Below, in pieces: positions 54,440 to 62,267 of a stretch of DNA of 64,000 bases; position 1 is the stretch's first letter; the number at the start of each line of letters is the position of its first letter. The notes beneath the pieces were generated by a model, which did not search any database, was not told the origin of the DNA, and worked only from the letters and a program-made list of their open reading frames with translations. The DNA lies in contig JAEUKI010000087.1 of NCBI GenBank assembly GCA_016793325.1, positions 52,189 to 116,188 of the forward strand, given 5' to 3'. The translations under genes were made by a program, and so were the position numbers. This DNA is from Myxococcales bacterium (GTDB taxonomy: Bacteria > Myxococcota_A > Polyangia > Polyangiales > Ga0077539).

Positions 54440-55834
54440 CTATCGACAGTAGCGCTCGCTGTCGGGAATCACGCGCACGTGGAGCTCGCTCACCGACCCC
54501 GTTGGCGATGCGCTGCTCGGGACCTCGGCCACGCCCAGCACCGCGACAGCCCCGCGCCACGACGCGCGCTCGACGCGAACAAAGTTCGCCCGAGCGTCGC
54601 TGTGCCGAAGCGCGACGCACGACTGTGGATCCGTTGCCGATCGGCGCGGCGCGACCACGAGATTGTTGCTCGCCCCGGTGTGTCCGTAGCTCGACCAAGC
54701 CACTCCTAGAACGCTCCCAGCCGGAACGACCGTCGCGTCGATGCTGTCCCGTGCCGTGTCACGCGCGACCAGCGCCGTTCGATGCGTCGGGTCTCGGCCC
54801 TCGGTGTACCGCGAGTAGAGCGAGAGGCTTCGCTCTCCGACGCTGTACAGCAGCGAGAAAATGCCTCCCGAGTACATCGCGATCGGCCTCGGGTTCGGTT
54901 GGCCTGTGTCCATCGTCACGACTCGATCCGAGAGCACCCCGAGGCTGAGCTCGCGCATCGTGAGGATCGTCGACGTCGGCGAGCGATCGTTCTTGTAGAT
55001 GATCTTCTGCGAACTGCCCGGCACGTGAGCGAGCAGGATCGGGGTTTCCGCCGGGATGTCGCTGAGGTCGGTGGTGCGGTCGCGAACGATCGGCCTTGTT
55101 TGGAGAGGTCCGCGCGCGCCAAGTTGAAAGTCGAACTCGACGAAGCGCACGACGCGGCGTTCGGCGACGGTCGCTTCGTAGGCGACAAACGGGTTGGCGA
55201 ACCAGTCTGTGACGAGGTTCGCGGCGCTCGATCGCGGAACGACAGCTCCGCGGTCGTCCGCGCCGATCGCCACCGTCTGGCCGAGCTCGTCGAGCTGTGC
55301 GATTCGCGCGGCGCCCGTCGCGCCCGTGCCTTCGTACCACGCGACGAAGTACTCGACGCCACCGCTCCAATAGCGAGCGCGGAGTCCGGCGCGCGGGACG
55401 CACGCGGTTGCGTGAGAGGTCTCTTGCACGCGCGTAGAGAGCACAACCGCGCCGCTCGAGTCGATGCGCGCGAATCGAACCACCGCCCGCCCCGCGTCCG
55501 TCACCTCACCCCACGCGAGAGCGACGCCGTCGTTCTCTGCGTGAACAGCGATCCCGCAGATTTCGCGAGACCGCGCGAGCACCGTCGATTCGATGGCTCC
55601 AGCGTCGGTCGTCGCGTCGTCGGGCGCGTCCGGCGCGGCGTCCGTGGCTGCGTCGACCGAAGTACCCGTGTCGATCTGCGTTGTGTGGTCTTCGCGGTGC
55701 GCGTCTTCGAGACCGCCGTCCGTCGTCGAGCTCGCGCTGTCCGGGCGCGGCTCGGCGCTCGTCGGTTCGACGGTCTGTCCGCAGGCCGCGAGCGTTGTGA
55801 TCACGAGACAGCCTGCGATCGTCGCCTTCGTCAT
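54440..55834 (-). CDS. Lipoprotein, likely beta-propeller
   Basis: The 464-residue protein starts at the ATG at 55834 (an upstream one at 55879 would bury the leader). It has lipobox TLAAC (Cys18) and a long Asp/Ala/Thr linker (ATDAAPDAPDDATTDAG). The mature part alternates strands and turns (VALAWGEVTDAGRAVVRFAR, FSLLYSVGERSLSLYSRYTE, GVAWSSYGHTGASNNLVVAP) like the lipoprotein at 35019-36260. A propeller fold on the surface is likely. No enzymatic motif. Confidence 0.78.
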   Translation of the reverse strand: MTKATIAGCLVITTLAACGQTVEPTSAEPRPDSASSTTDGGLEDAHREDHTTQIDTGTSVDAATDAAPDAPDDATTDAGAIESTVLARSREICGIAVHAENDGVALAWGEVTDAGRAVVRFARIDSSGAVVLSTRVQETSHATACVPRAGLRARYWSGGVEYFVAWYEGTGATGAARIAQLDELGQTVAIGADDRGAVVPRSSAANLVTDWFANPFVAYEATVAERRVVRFVEFDFQLGARGPLQTRPIVRDRTTDLSDIPAETPILLAHVPGSSQKIIYKNDRSPTSTILTMRELSLGVLSDRVVTMDTGQPNPRPIAMYSGGIFSLLYSVGERSLSLYSRYTEGRDPTHRTALVARDTARDSIDATVVPAGSVLGVAWSSYGHTGASNNLVVAPRRSATDPQSCVALRHSDARANFVRVERASWRGAVAVLGVAEVPSSASPTGSVSELHVRVIPDSERYCR

Positions 55835-55902
55835 GGAGGTGACCAGGGTATTGGTGGCCCCAGCGCGGAGTTCTCTCACAATCGACGCACGCCCCGAGCG
55901 CG

Positions 55903-55976
55903 CTGCGCGCGATGACCGCGGGTCATCGGGCTTCGAATGCGCCGATCGACGGCGGCGTGTCGAAGCAGTAGCCGTC
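55903..55976. repeat. 74 bp direct repeat, copy A (orphan 3-prime end of a beta-helix gene)
   Basis: This stretch matches 56696-56769 over 74 bp with only about two substitutions. Copy B is the end of the beta-helix lipoprotein gene (protein end CFDTPPSIGAFEAR) plus a hairpin (gatgacc/ggtcatc). In copy A the corresponding peptide stops upstream after YC, so it is an orphan gene tail. The two copies flank the plus-strand gene at 56034-56639. Confidence 0.85.
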
Positions 55977-56033
55977 TTCGAGTCAGTCGGGTCCGAGTCG
56001 GCCGGCGGACATCACTCGTGCGAAACTCGATGG

Positions 56034-56639
56034 ATGTATCCAGGACCGAACGGGCCGAACCAACAGTACCCGCAGCACTACCAGCAACCGTACCCACCAC
56101 AGCAGCCGAAGAAGTCGAGCGCTGGCGTCCTGATCGCAGCCGCCGTCGTGGTTGTCGCGATCGGCATCGCTGGAATGTCGCAGACTCCGTCGGAAGGCAC
56201 CTCGAACGGAGCAACGCCGCAAGTGCCCGCGGCCGCGACGCCGTCCGCATCGCCGAGCGCTGTCGCGCCGGTAGTCGCGGAAGAGGCGCCGCGTGGGTGC
56301 GCTGTGTTTGCGACGGGAAATCCCAACAACACGCCGACTGATCGCGAGGGGTATGCGAGCGGATTTGCAGGCATGCGGTCGAGTGGAGCTGTCGGCACGT
56401 GGACGGCGGTTGAACCACGAACGCTCGTCGTCCGAGGTCTTGCTGCGTGCGACCGCGCGAACATGTGGTCTGCGATTCCCCAGGGGATGATCAACACGTT
56501 TCGCGTGACGTGCACGGCGTACGGCTTTCACACGGTGCGCTGCGAACCGACGACAGGCCCGGCTCGAACGTGGAACCTCATGGACGCGTGTCCGTGTTCG
56601 GATCCGTCGCTCCGCGAGACGTGTCGTTGCGAGTTCTGA
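56034..56639 (+). CDS. Pro/Gln-rich single-span membrane protein with Cys-rich tail
   Basis: The 201-residue protein starts at the ATG at 56034. It has a Gln/Pro/Tyr-rich N-terminus (PQHYQQPYPPQQPKKSS), one membrane segment (AGVLIAAAVVVVAIGIAGM), a Pro/Ala linker and a C-terminal domain with six cysteines (APRGCAVFA, AACDRANM, VTCTAYGF, VRCEPTT, MDACPCSD, ETCRCEF). The C-terminal part should lie outside the inner membrane and be disulfide-bonded. It sits inside a pair of 74 bp direct repeats. Family unknown. Confidence 0.75.
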   Translation: MYPGPNGPNQQYPQHYQQPYPPQQPKKSSAGVLIAAAVVVVAIGIAGMSQTPSEGTSNGATPQVPAAATPSASPSAVAPVVAEEAPRGCAVFATGNPNNTPTDREGYASGFAGMRSSGAVGTWTAVEPRTLVVRGLAACDRANMWSAIPQGMINTFRVTCTAYGFHTVRCEPTTGPARTWNLMDACPCSDPSLRETCRCEF

Positions 56640-56695
56640 ATCGAGACTTCGTCCGTCGTCGAGCGACCTGACTTTGTTGCAAGCTCGCGCGAGCG

Positions 56696-56769
56696 CTGCG
56701 CGCGATGACCGCGGGTCATCGGGCTTCGAACGCGCCGATCGACGGCGGCGTGTCGAAGCAGTCGCCGTC
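56696..56769. repeat. 74 bp direct repeat, copy B (intact 3-prime end of the beta-helix gene)
   Basis: The repeat covers the C-terminal codons and stop of the minus-strand beta-helix gene plus a hairpin with arms gatgacc and ggtcatc at 56704-56720. The hairpin overlaps the stop codon. Copy A lies 793 bp upstream on the map. Confidence 0.85.
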
Positions 56770-58173
56770 GTAGTCTCCGAGCACTCCGCCAGGAACCGTT
56801 CGGCCTTGGCGCGCCGCGGGGCTCGTCAGGCGGATGCGAAAATCTCCGGTCCTGCTGGTCGCGAACGAAGGGTCGCGCTGGAAGATCGAGCCCATCTCTG
56901 CCGGGATTCCATCGCTCACGACGGGCCCCTCGAAGGTCGGCGTGTCGAGCGAGTGCCAGAGGTTGTTGCCGACTACGAAGGTCGTGGGCGCGGTGTTGGC
57001 TCCGACGTTGAAGAATGATCGGAGCGCGCTTCGATAGAAGACCACGATGTTGTTCACGAACAGTCCGTTGCGCGAAGGAACGAACCGCGCCCCGGTCGTC
57101 TCTTGTAGGATCCGCGCGACCCACGTCTGGGGCACGACCACCGTGTTGTTCGCGAAGACGCACGCGTCGCAGCCCACGAACGCGACGACGGCGCCGCTGT
57201 TGGCGCCGGTACGAAGGAACACGTTCGACGTGATGCGGATCTGCGCCGCCTCGTAGGGCGCGTCGATCGGTCGGAAGAACTCGAGCCCTGTCGAGCCGCC
57301 CGCGTTGATCGCGCGGCCGTAGACGCTGTCGAAGTTGTTTCCGTGAATCGTCACGCGCGCGCTGCCCCCCTTCGCTTGAACGCCACCCGAGCCCATCGTG
57401 TCGTGAAAGCGATTGCGCGCGATGAACCCGTCGTGACAGCCGACCATGTCGATCGCGTCGCCTGCGTTGCAGCTCGCGATGTCCGTGTCGAGCACATGAA
57501 AGTCATCGAGCCCCGAGAGCTTGATGCAGTCGTTGTTTCCGCCGCTCCCCACCGCTTCGAAGCGAAGTCGCCGCATGATCACGTGGTGCGCTGGCGAGTC
57601 GGCGCTTCCCGCGTCGTCGATGTTGAGCCCGTTGATCGTCGAGTTGCGGATCGTGAAGTTCTCGAGCACGAGGTACGTGGGGTCCGAGATGTGCAGCGCT
57701 TCGCCCATGCGCATCGCGTCGAGGACGACTGTTCCTTCGCCCACGATCGCGATCGGCTGGGTCGCGGTCCCGCGGAGGTTCGAGAGAAACGCCGATCCGC
57801 TGTACGTCCCCGCGCGAAGTAGAATTCGTGTGCCGGGCATCGCGCGCATCGCCGCCGCGCGGAGCGTCGCGAACGGCCGCGCGTCCGAGCCGTCGCCCGT
57901 TGTGTCGCTGCCCGTGGTGGCAACGTAGAGCGTCCGCGCATAGGTGATTCCCTCGTCGAACGGCGCGGGCCCTCGACAGCCCCGCGCGCTCGCGTCGTTG
58001 CTCGTCGCGTCCGTCGCGCCCGAGCCGTCTGTTGTTGGAGCGTCGGTGGGTGGCGCGGACCGATCATCGATCGAGCCGTCACCCGACGTGGCGTCCTGCG
58101 TCGGCGTCGAGCCACACGCTGACAGCGCGAGCGAGAACGCGACGAATGCAAACGAAGCGGTTGCGTTGCGCAT
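56716..58173 (-). CDS. Right-handed beta-helix lipoprotein
   Basis: The 485-residue lipoprotein has lipobox ALSAC (Cys20) and an Asp/Ser linker to about residue 65. The body shows a parallel beta-helix pattern as in NosD/DUF1565-like proteins: LYVATTGSDTTGDGSDARPF, ILLRAGTYSGSAFLSNLRGT, LVLENFTIRNSTINGLNIDD, DGFIARNRFHDTMGSGGVQA. The N-terminal TTGSDTTGDGSDARPFATL motif is the usual DUF1565 opener. It may bind or cleave polysaccharide. It lies 53 bp downstream of the SPFH operon on the same strand but is probably separate. Its last codons are duplicated as an orphan tail ~0.8 kb away. Confidence 0.85.
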   Translation of the reverse strand: MRNATASFAFVAFSLALSACGSTPTQDATSGDGSIDDRSAPPTDAPTTDGSGATDATSNDASARGCRGPAPFDEGITYARTLYVATTGSDTTGDGSDARPFATLRAAAMRAMPGTRILLRAGTYSGSAFLSNLRGTATQPIAIVGEGTVVLDAMRMGEALHISDPTYLVLENFTIRNSTINGLNIDDAGSADSPAHHVIMRRLRFEAVGSGGNNDCIKLSGLDDFHVLDTDIASCNAGDAIDMVGCHDGFIARNRFHDTMGSGGVQAKGGSARVTIHGNNFDSVYGRAINAGGSTGLEFFRPIDAPYEAAQIRITSNVFLRTGANSGAVVAFVGCDACVFANNTVVVPQTWVARILQETTGARFVPSRNGLFVNNIVVFYRSALRSFFNVGANTAPTTFVVGNNLWHSLDTPTFEGPVVSDGIPAEMGSIFQRDPSFATSRTGDFRIRLTSPAARQGRTVPGGVLGDYDGDCFDTPPSIGAFEAR

Positions 58174-58226
58174 CCCGCGAGCGTGCCCGAAGTCCGCGTC
58201 ACGCGCGAGCCGGGGCGGTATCGCGG

Positions 58227-59138
58227 TCAGTGCGTCCCGTGCGCGGGACGGCCGTGGGGGATCTTCTGTTCTTCCGCTGCAGACTCGCGGGGGAGCGCGC
58301 TGACCATCGCCGCGTCGATCGCGCGAATCGGCTCGTCGAAGCCGCGAAACACCACGGTCCTGTGCGGACGCAACAGCGAGAGGCGATGGAGCTCTTCGTA
58401 CGCCGCGTACACCGCGGGCTTCTTCTCGAGCCTCGCGAGCGCGCGGCTGATCGCGAGCGGGTACTGCGCCTTCGACTCGGCGACGAGCGCCGCGACCTTG
58501 GTCTCGGTGCGCGCGTCGAGCTCGGCCACCGCAAGTCGGCCCGTCTCTTCGATGTCCGCCTTCGCGCGCTCGAGCCGCGCGGCGATGGTCTCGAAGATCT
58601 GTCGAGAGACCTCGGGGAGCAGGTTGACCTTGCTGATGTACACCTGATCAACCGCGAGCCCCCAGCGCTCGGTCTCTTTGGCGATGTCTTGCTGCAGCAG
58701 CGCCCCGAGCTCGCTGCGGTCGCAGAGGATCTCGTTGAACTGTCGGTTGCCGAGGATGCTCGTCGCCGAGTGCGCGACGAGGTTCTGCAGCGAGCGATCC
58801 CAGTCGGCGACAGAGAACGTCGCGCGCGCAGCGTCGACCACGCGAAACTCGACCCACAGGTCGATGATCACCGTCGTCCCGCGGGCGTCGTTGACGTGGA
58901 TCGTGCGAAAGAGCCGAAAATCACGGCGCAATGAGACAGCGATCGCGTGCACCCACGGCAGCGCGCGCGAGGGCCAGAAGTGCGGACCGGGCTTGGTCAG
59001 CGTAGCGGAGAGCTTTCCGAATCGCGTGACGAGGACCGCTTCGTTCTCTTGGACTTCGATGATCATCGCGCGCGCGATCCACGCGAGCAGCGGGAGCAGC
59101 AACGCGCCGAGCGACGCGCCGAGGAGGAAGTACTTCAT
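58227..59138 (-). CDS. SPFH (stomatin/HflC-like) membrane protein
   Basis: The 303-residue protein has one N-terminal membrane helix (GASLGALLLPLLAWIARAMI), then an SPFH/band 7 domain (VQENEAVLVTRFGKLSATLTKPGPHFWPS, DSLQNLV-type helices, INKVNLLPE-like YISKVNLLPEVSRQI). A coiled-coil of Ala/Glu-rich helices (AARLERAKADIEETGRLAVA) follows. HflC and stomatin members oligomerise into membrane-associated scaffolds. The ATG overlaps the preceding gene by 4 bp. It is the last gene of the SulP-gamma-CA unit. No FtsH gene is nearby, so the HflC name would overstate the evidence. Confidence 0.87.
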   Translation of the reverse strand: MKYFLLGASLGALLLPLLAWIARAMIIEVQENEAVLVTRFGKLSATLTKPGPHFWPSRALPWVHAIAVSLRRDFRLFRTIHVNDARGTTVIIDLWVEFRVVDAARATFSVADWDRSLQNLVAHSATSILGNRQFNEILCDRSELGALLQQDIAKETERWGLAVDQVYISKVNLLPEVSRQIFETIAARLERAKADIEETGRLAVAELDARTETKVAALVAESKAQYPLAISRALARLEKKPAVYAAYEELHRLSLLRPHRTVVFRGFDEPIRAIDAAMVSALPRESAAEEQKIPHGRPAHGTH

Positions 59139-60085
59139 CGCTGACCGTCCTTCATGAACGTCGTGCGCGACTCGCTGAGCACTTCGTCACGGCGGCGCGC
59201 GACGTACGCGTCGAGCGTCTTTTCTTGTTCGAGCTTCGCGAGGCTCTCGCCGAGCACGTCGATCTCCTTCTCGATCGCCTCGGCGCGGGTCTTCGCGATG
59301 GCGACGCCGCGCTCGGCGGCGAGCACGCGCTGTTGGCACTCGCTCTCGGCACGAAAGTAGAGCGCGTCCGCTTCGGTCTGCGCTTGAATCACGGCGTTGA
59401 GCGCCACGTCGAGCTCCTCGGGCGGCAAGATGTCGATGAGGTCCACGGCGTTGAAGCGAACCCCGTAGCGCTCGCCCACTTGCGCGCGCGCGAAGGACTC
59501 GAGGTTGGCGTTGAGCCTCCCTCGCTCGCGCCGAATGAGGGCGAAAGACCCCCCTTGTGCGGCGAAGGCCGCGTCCGGTTCGACGCCAGACACGTCGTCT
59601 TCGTTCGCGTCTGCGCCTGCGTGCGGCGCCTCGTCGATCGAGCCGTGCGGTCGGCGCTTGCTCGGTCGAAAGTTGGCGATCTCGTTGCGCAGCAAGCACG
59701 TAAAGAGGCCCGTGATGTGCTCGAGCGGCGTTCGCAGCCCGAACAAGAACTCGTGGAGCGCTTCGGGAACGGGCTCGTATCGAAGGATCGAGTCGAAGCG
59801 AAGGACCGTTCCGTCTTCGGCCATCGCCGTGCGGCCGCCGTCCTCGCCGGCGAGGTCGAGGTTCTGCTCCTTCATGCTGACCAAGAGCATCTGCTGCCAC
59901 GGCCACTTGAAATGAAGGCCAGGTTTTCGAGTCACGAGCTGACCGTCCGCGTCGCGCTCTGCCGCGCCGAGCGTCACGAACACCGCGACGAAGCCCTCGT
60001 CCACGCTCGCGTAGCATCGCGTCGCGGCGAAGAGCAGATACCCCAAGAGCCCGACGCCGAGCCCCTGCAACAGGGAGGTCCACAT
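59135..60085 (-). CDS. SPFH (HflK/stomatin-like) membrane protein with acidic insert
   Basis: The 316-residue protein has one N-terminal membrane segment (QGLGVGLLGYLLFAATRCYA), then an SPFH domain (SVDEGFVAVFVTLGAAERDA, TRKPGLHFKWPWQQMLLVSM, DSILRYEPVPEALHEFLFG). It is broken by an insert at ~141-180 rich in Asp/Glu/Pro (SIDEAPHAGADANEDDVSGV). A coiled-coil of DALYFRAESECQQRVLAAER type ends the protein. Its ATG overlaps the SulP stop by one base (TAATG), and its stop overlaps the next SPFH start by 4 bp. The two SPFH proteins differ enough to suggest a hetero-oligomer, as in HflK-HflC. Confidence 0.85.
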   Translation of the reverse strand: MWTSLLQGLGVGLLGYLLFAATRCYASVDEGFVAVFVTLGAAERDADGQLVTRKPGLHFKWPWQQMLLVSMKEQNLDLAGEDGGRTAMAEDGTVLRFDSILRYEPVPEALHEFLFGLRTPLEHITGLFTCLLRNEIANFRPSKRRPHGSIDEAPHAGADANEDDVSGVEPDAAFAAQGGSFALIRRERGRLNANLESFARAQVGERYGVRFNAVDLIDILPPEELDVALNAVIQAQTEADALYFRAESECQQRVLAAERGVAIAKTRAEAIEKEIDVLGESLAKLEQEKTLDAYVARRRDEVLSESRTTFMKDGQR

Positions 60086-62178
60086 TAGAACGAGTCCTTT
60101 CCTGGGCGCGCGGGGCGCCAGGCTTCTTCCCAGGGTTTCGGCGCGCGTCGCGGGCGATCCGCGTCCGGTGAGCCGAGGGCTGGATCGGCGATTTCGCCGC
60201 CCGCCGCGCGGTACGCCACGGCGAGGCCGCGATTGACCTCGACGACGTCTTCGTTGAATTCGTGGTGCGCGTGCTCGGCGTCGGGCAATCGGTCGACCGC
60301 GTCTGCGCTGTCGACGATCATCCCGTGCGGGACGCGCTTTCCGTCGGGGATCTCGACGCCAACGACGACGGCGCCGATCCCGATGAAGCAGCCCCTCCCG
60401 ACGACCGAGTCGTGAACCACGGCCTTGAAGCCGATGAACGTGTCGTCGCCGATGTAGCAGGGGCCGTGCACGAGCGCGTCGTGCGCGATCGAGACGTTGC
60501 GACCGACGTACACCGCCCACGACTCGCCGCGCACGACGACGTGCTTGTCCTTGAGCGCGTGAATCACCACGCCGTCTTGAACGTTGCTGTTGTCGCCGAG
60601 GTAGAACGGCGTCCCTTCGTCGGCGCGAACGGAGCTTCCTGCAGCGACGTGGACGTGTTCGCCCATGACGACACGGCCGATGACGGCGGCCTTTTCGTGG
60701 ACGAACGCGGTCGTCGGCTTGTGCGTCGCGCCTCGGATGTGGCGAAGCCAGCCAGGGACGCGCTCGGGCTGCGCTTCGTGGTGGTGCTTTCGCGCGTCGG
60801 CGCGGTCCTTGGCGATCACCGCGCGAACGCCGGGCTCCTTCGGCTTCTCGTCCCCCGTCGTGTCGTGGCGATGCAGGTACCAGTGCGCGGCGTGGAGCGC
60901 TCCGCCCGCGACGAGCCCGAGCATCAAGTGACCCGTCACTGTTCCGACGAGCGCGGCGACGAACGCGAGCGCCTCGAGCTTGTGCTTCTGCGCGAGCTCG
61001 ACGAGCACGTGCAGCTCGAGCAGGCGAATGCCGACGACGCAGAGCAGGCCCGCGAGCGCAGAGAGCGGGACGAGGGCGAGGTGCCGCGCGAGAAAGACCA
61101 CCGCGAGCACGAGCAGCACGCCGTGGAGCAGCGCCGAGAATCGTGTCTTGCCGCCGCTCTGAACGTTGACGCCCGAGCGCACGACGACGCCGCTCACGGG
61201 CATTCCGCCGAAGATCGAGACGACGAGGTTCGCCGCGCCCTGGCCGAAGAGCTCGAGGTTGGGGTCGTGCTTGCGATTCGTCGGCGCCATGCGATCGACC
61301 GCGCGCGCTGCGAGCAAAGACTCGATCGCCGCGAGGATTCCCAGGGGAATCGCCTTGAGCGCCAGCGGAACGAGCTTGTCCGACGGGATGCGCGGGAGGC
61401 TCGGCGCGGGCAGTTGATTGGGCAGCGCGCCGATGCGCTCGATGTTCCACCCGACGTAGACCGAGACGAACGTCACGAGCGTGATGCCGACGATCGCCGC
61501 GGGAAATCGCTTGTACTTGGCCATCCCCGTCACGAGCATGGCGACGGCCATCCCCGAGACGAGCGCGACCCACGAGACCTCGTGCAGCCATTGCGGCCGG
61601 TGAATCATCTGCGCGAGCTCGAAGACCTTGTAGTTGAACCCGAGCAGCTCGGGGATCTGCTGATCGAGGAGCTTCAGCCCGACGCCGGTCGTAAATCCCG
61701 CGAGCACGCTCTCGGGAAAGTGCTTCGACAGCTTTCCCGACAGGGTGAACGAGAGCGCCCACTGCGTGAGTCCGACGATCGCGCACGCGAGGGCGACGCC
61801 GCTCGCTCCGTAGTCGCGCGCGATCGCGAGGACCATCACGCTCAACGCCGCGGCGGGACCGGTGACTTGCAGCGCCGATCCTCCGAGCATCGCTGCGGTG
61901 ATCCCGCCGAACGCGCCCGAGATCATCCCCGCGATGGGCGGAAGGCCGCTCGCGACCGCGAGCGCGAGGTTGAGCGGCAGCGCGACCGCGGCGACGGTGA
62001 TCCCCGCAAGGACGTCGGAGCTCAGGAATTTTCCTGACAAAACGTCTCTTGCGTCCTCGGTCCACGCTCGCTTCGCGTCCGCGATCGCGTCGGAGAACAC
62101 CGACGACTGGACCTTCGGCTTCGCACCGAACGCACGCGCTTTTGTCGTCGGCGCCGCGACGATGATCGGCTTGCTCAT
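60085..62178 (-). CDS. SulP anion transporter fused to CcmM-like gamma-carbonic anhydrase
   Basis: The 697-residue protein is a fusion. Residues ~50-435 form a SulP transporter core (LAGITVAAVALPLNLALAVA, GLPPIAGMISGAFGGITAAM, the QVTGPAAAL helix, GILAAIESLLAARAVDRM). There is no STAS domain. After a charged linker (~436-480) comes a left-handed beta-helix domain similar to the gamma-carbonic anhydrase part of CcmM. It keeps the active-site set: R518, D520 (SVRADEGTPF), Q534-D535-H540 (NVQDGVVIH), H566 and H571 (SIAHDALVHGP). These match the three zinc histidines and conserved Arg, Asp and Gln of Cam-type enzymes. The likely role is bicarbonate or related anion transport coupled to CO2 hydration at the membrane. 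It is the first gene of the operon with two SPFH genes. Confidence 0.9.
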   Translation of the reverse strand: MSKPIIVAAPTTKARAFGAKPKVQSSVFSDAIADAKRAWTEDARDVLSGKFLSSDVLAGITVAAVALPLNLALAVASGLPPIAGMISGAFGGITAAMLGGSALQVTGPAAALSVMVLAIARDYGASGVALACAIVGLTQWALSFTLSGKLSKHFPESVLAGFTTGVGLKLLDQQIPELLGFNYKVFELAQMIHRPQWLHEVSWVALVSGMAVAMLVTGMAKYKRFPAAIVGITLVTFVSVYVGWNIERIGALPNQLPAPSLPRIPSDKLVPLALKAIPLGILAAIESLLAARAVDRMAPTNRKHDPNLELFGQGAANLVVSIFGGMPVSGVVVRSGVNVQSGGKTRFSALLHGVLLVLAVVFLARHLALVPLSALAGLLCVVGIRLLELHVLVELAQKHKLEALAFVAALVGTVTGHLMLGLVAGGALHAAHWYLHRHDTTGDEKPKEPGVRAVIAKDRADARKHHHEAQPERVPGWLRHIRGATHKPTTAFVHEKAAVIGRVVMGEHVHVAAGSSVRADEGTPFYLGDNSNVQDGVVIHALKDKHVVVRGESWAVYVGRNVSIAHDALVHGPCYIGDDTFIGFKAVVHDSVVGRGCFIGIGAVVVGVEIPDGKRVPHGMIVDSADAVDRLPDAEHAHHEFNEDVVEVNRGLAVAYRAAGGEIADPALGSPDADRPRRAPKPWEEAWRPARPGKDSF

Positions 62179-62267
62179 GGCCGTTCAGCCCGCTGTCTGA
62201 CTTGATGGTTCACGCGCGCGCCCGATCAGCAAGGCGTGTTCCAGCGCTCGGGTGAGGGCGATTCGTC

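Noticed and set aside
58227..60085. Naming the SPFH pair hflK and hflC
   Set aside because: No ftsH gene is adjacent, the partner is a SulP-CA fusion, and one member has a non-standard acidic insert, so only SPFH family membership is claimed.
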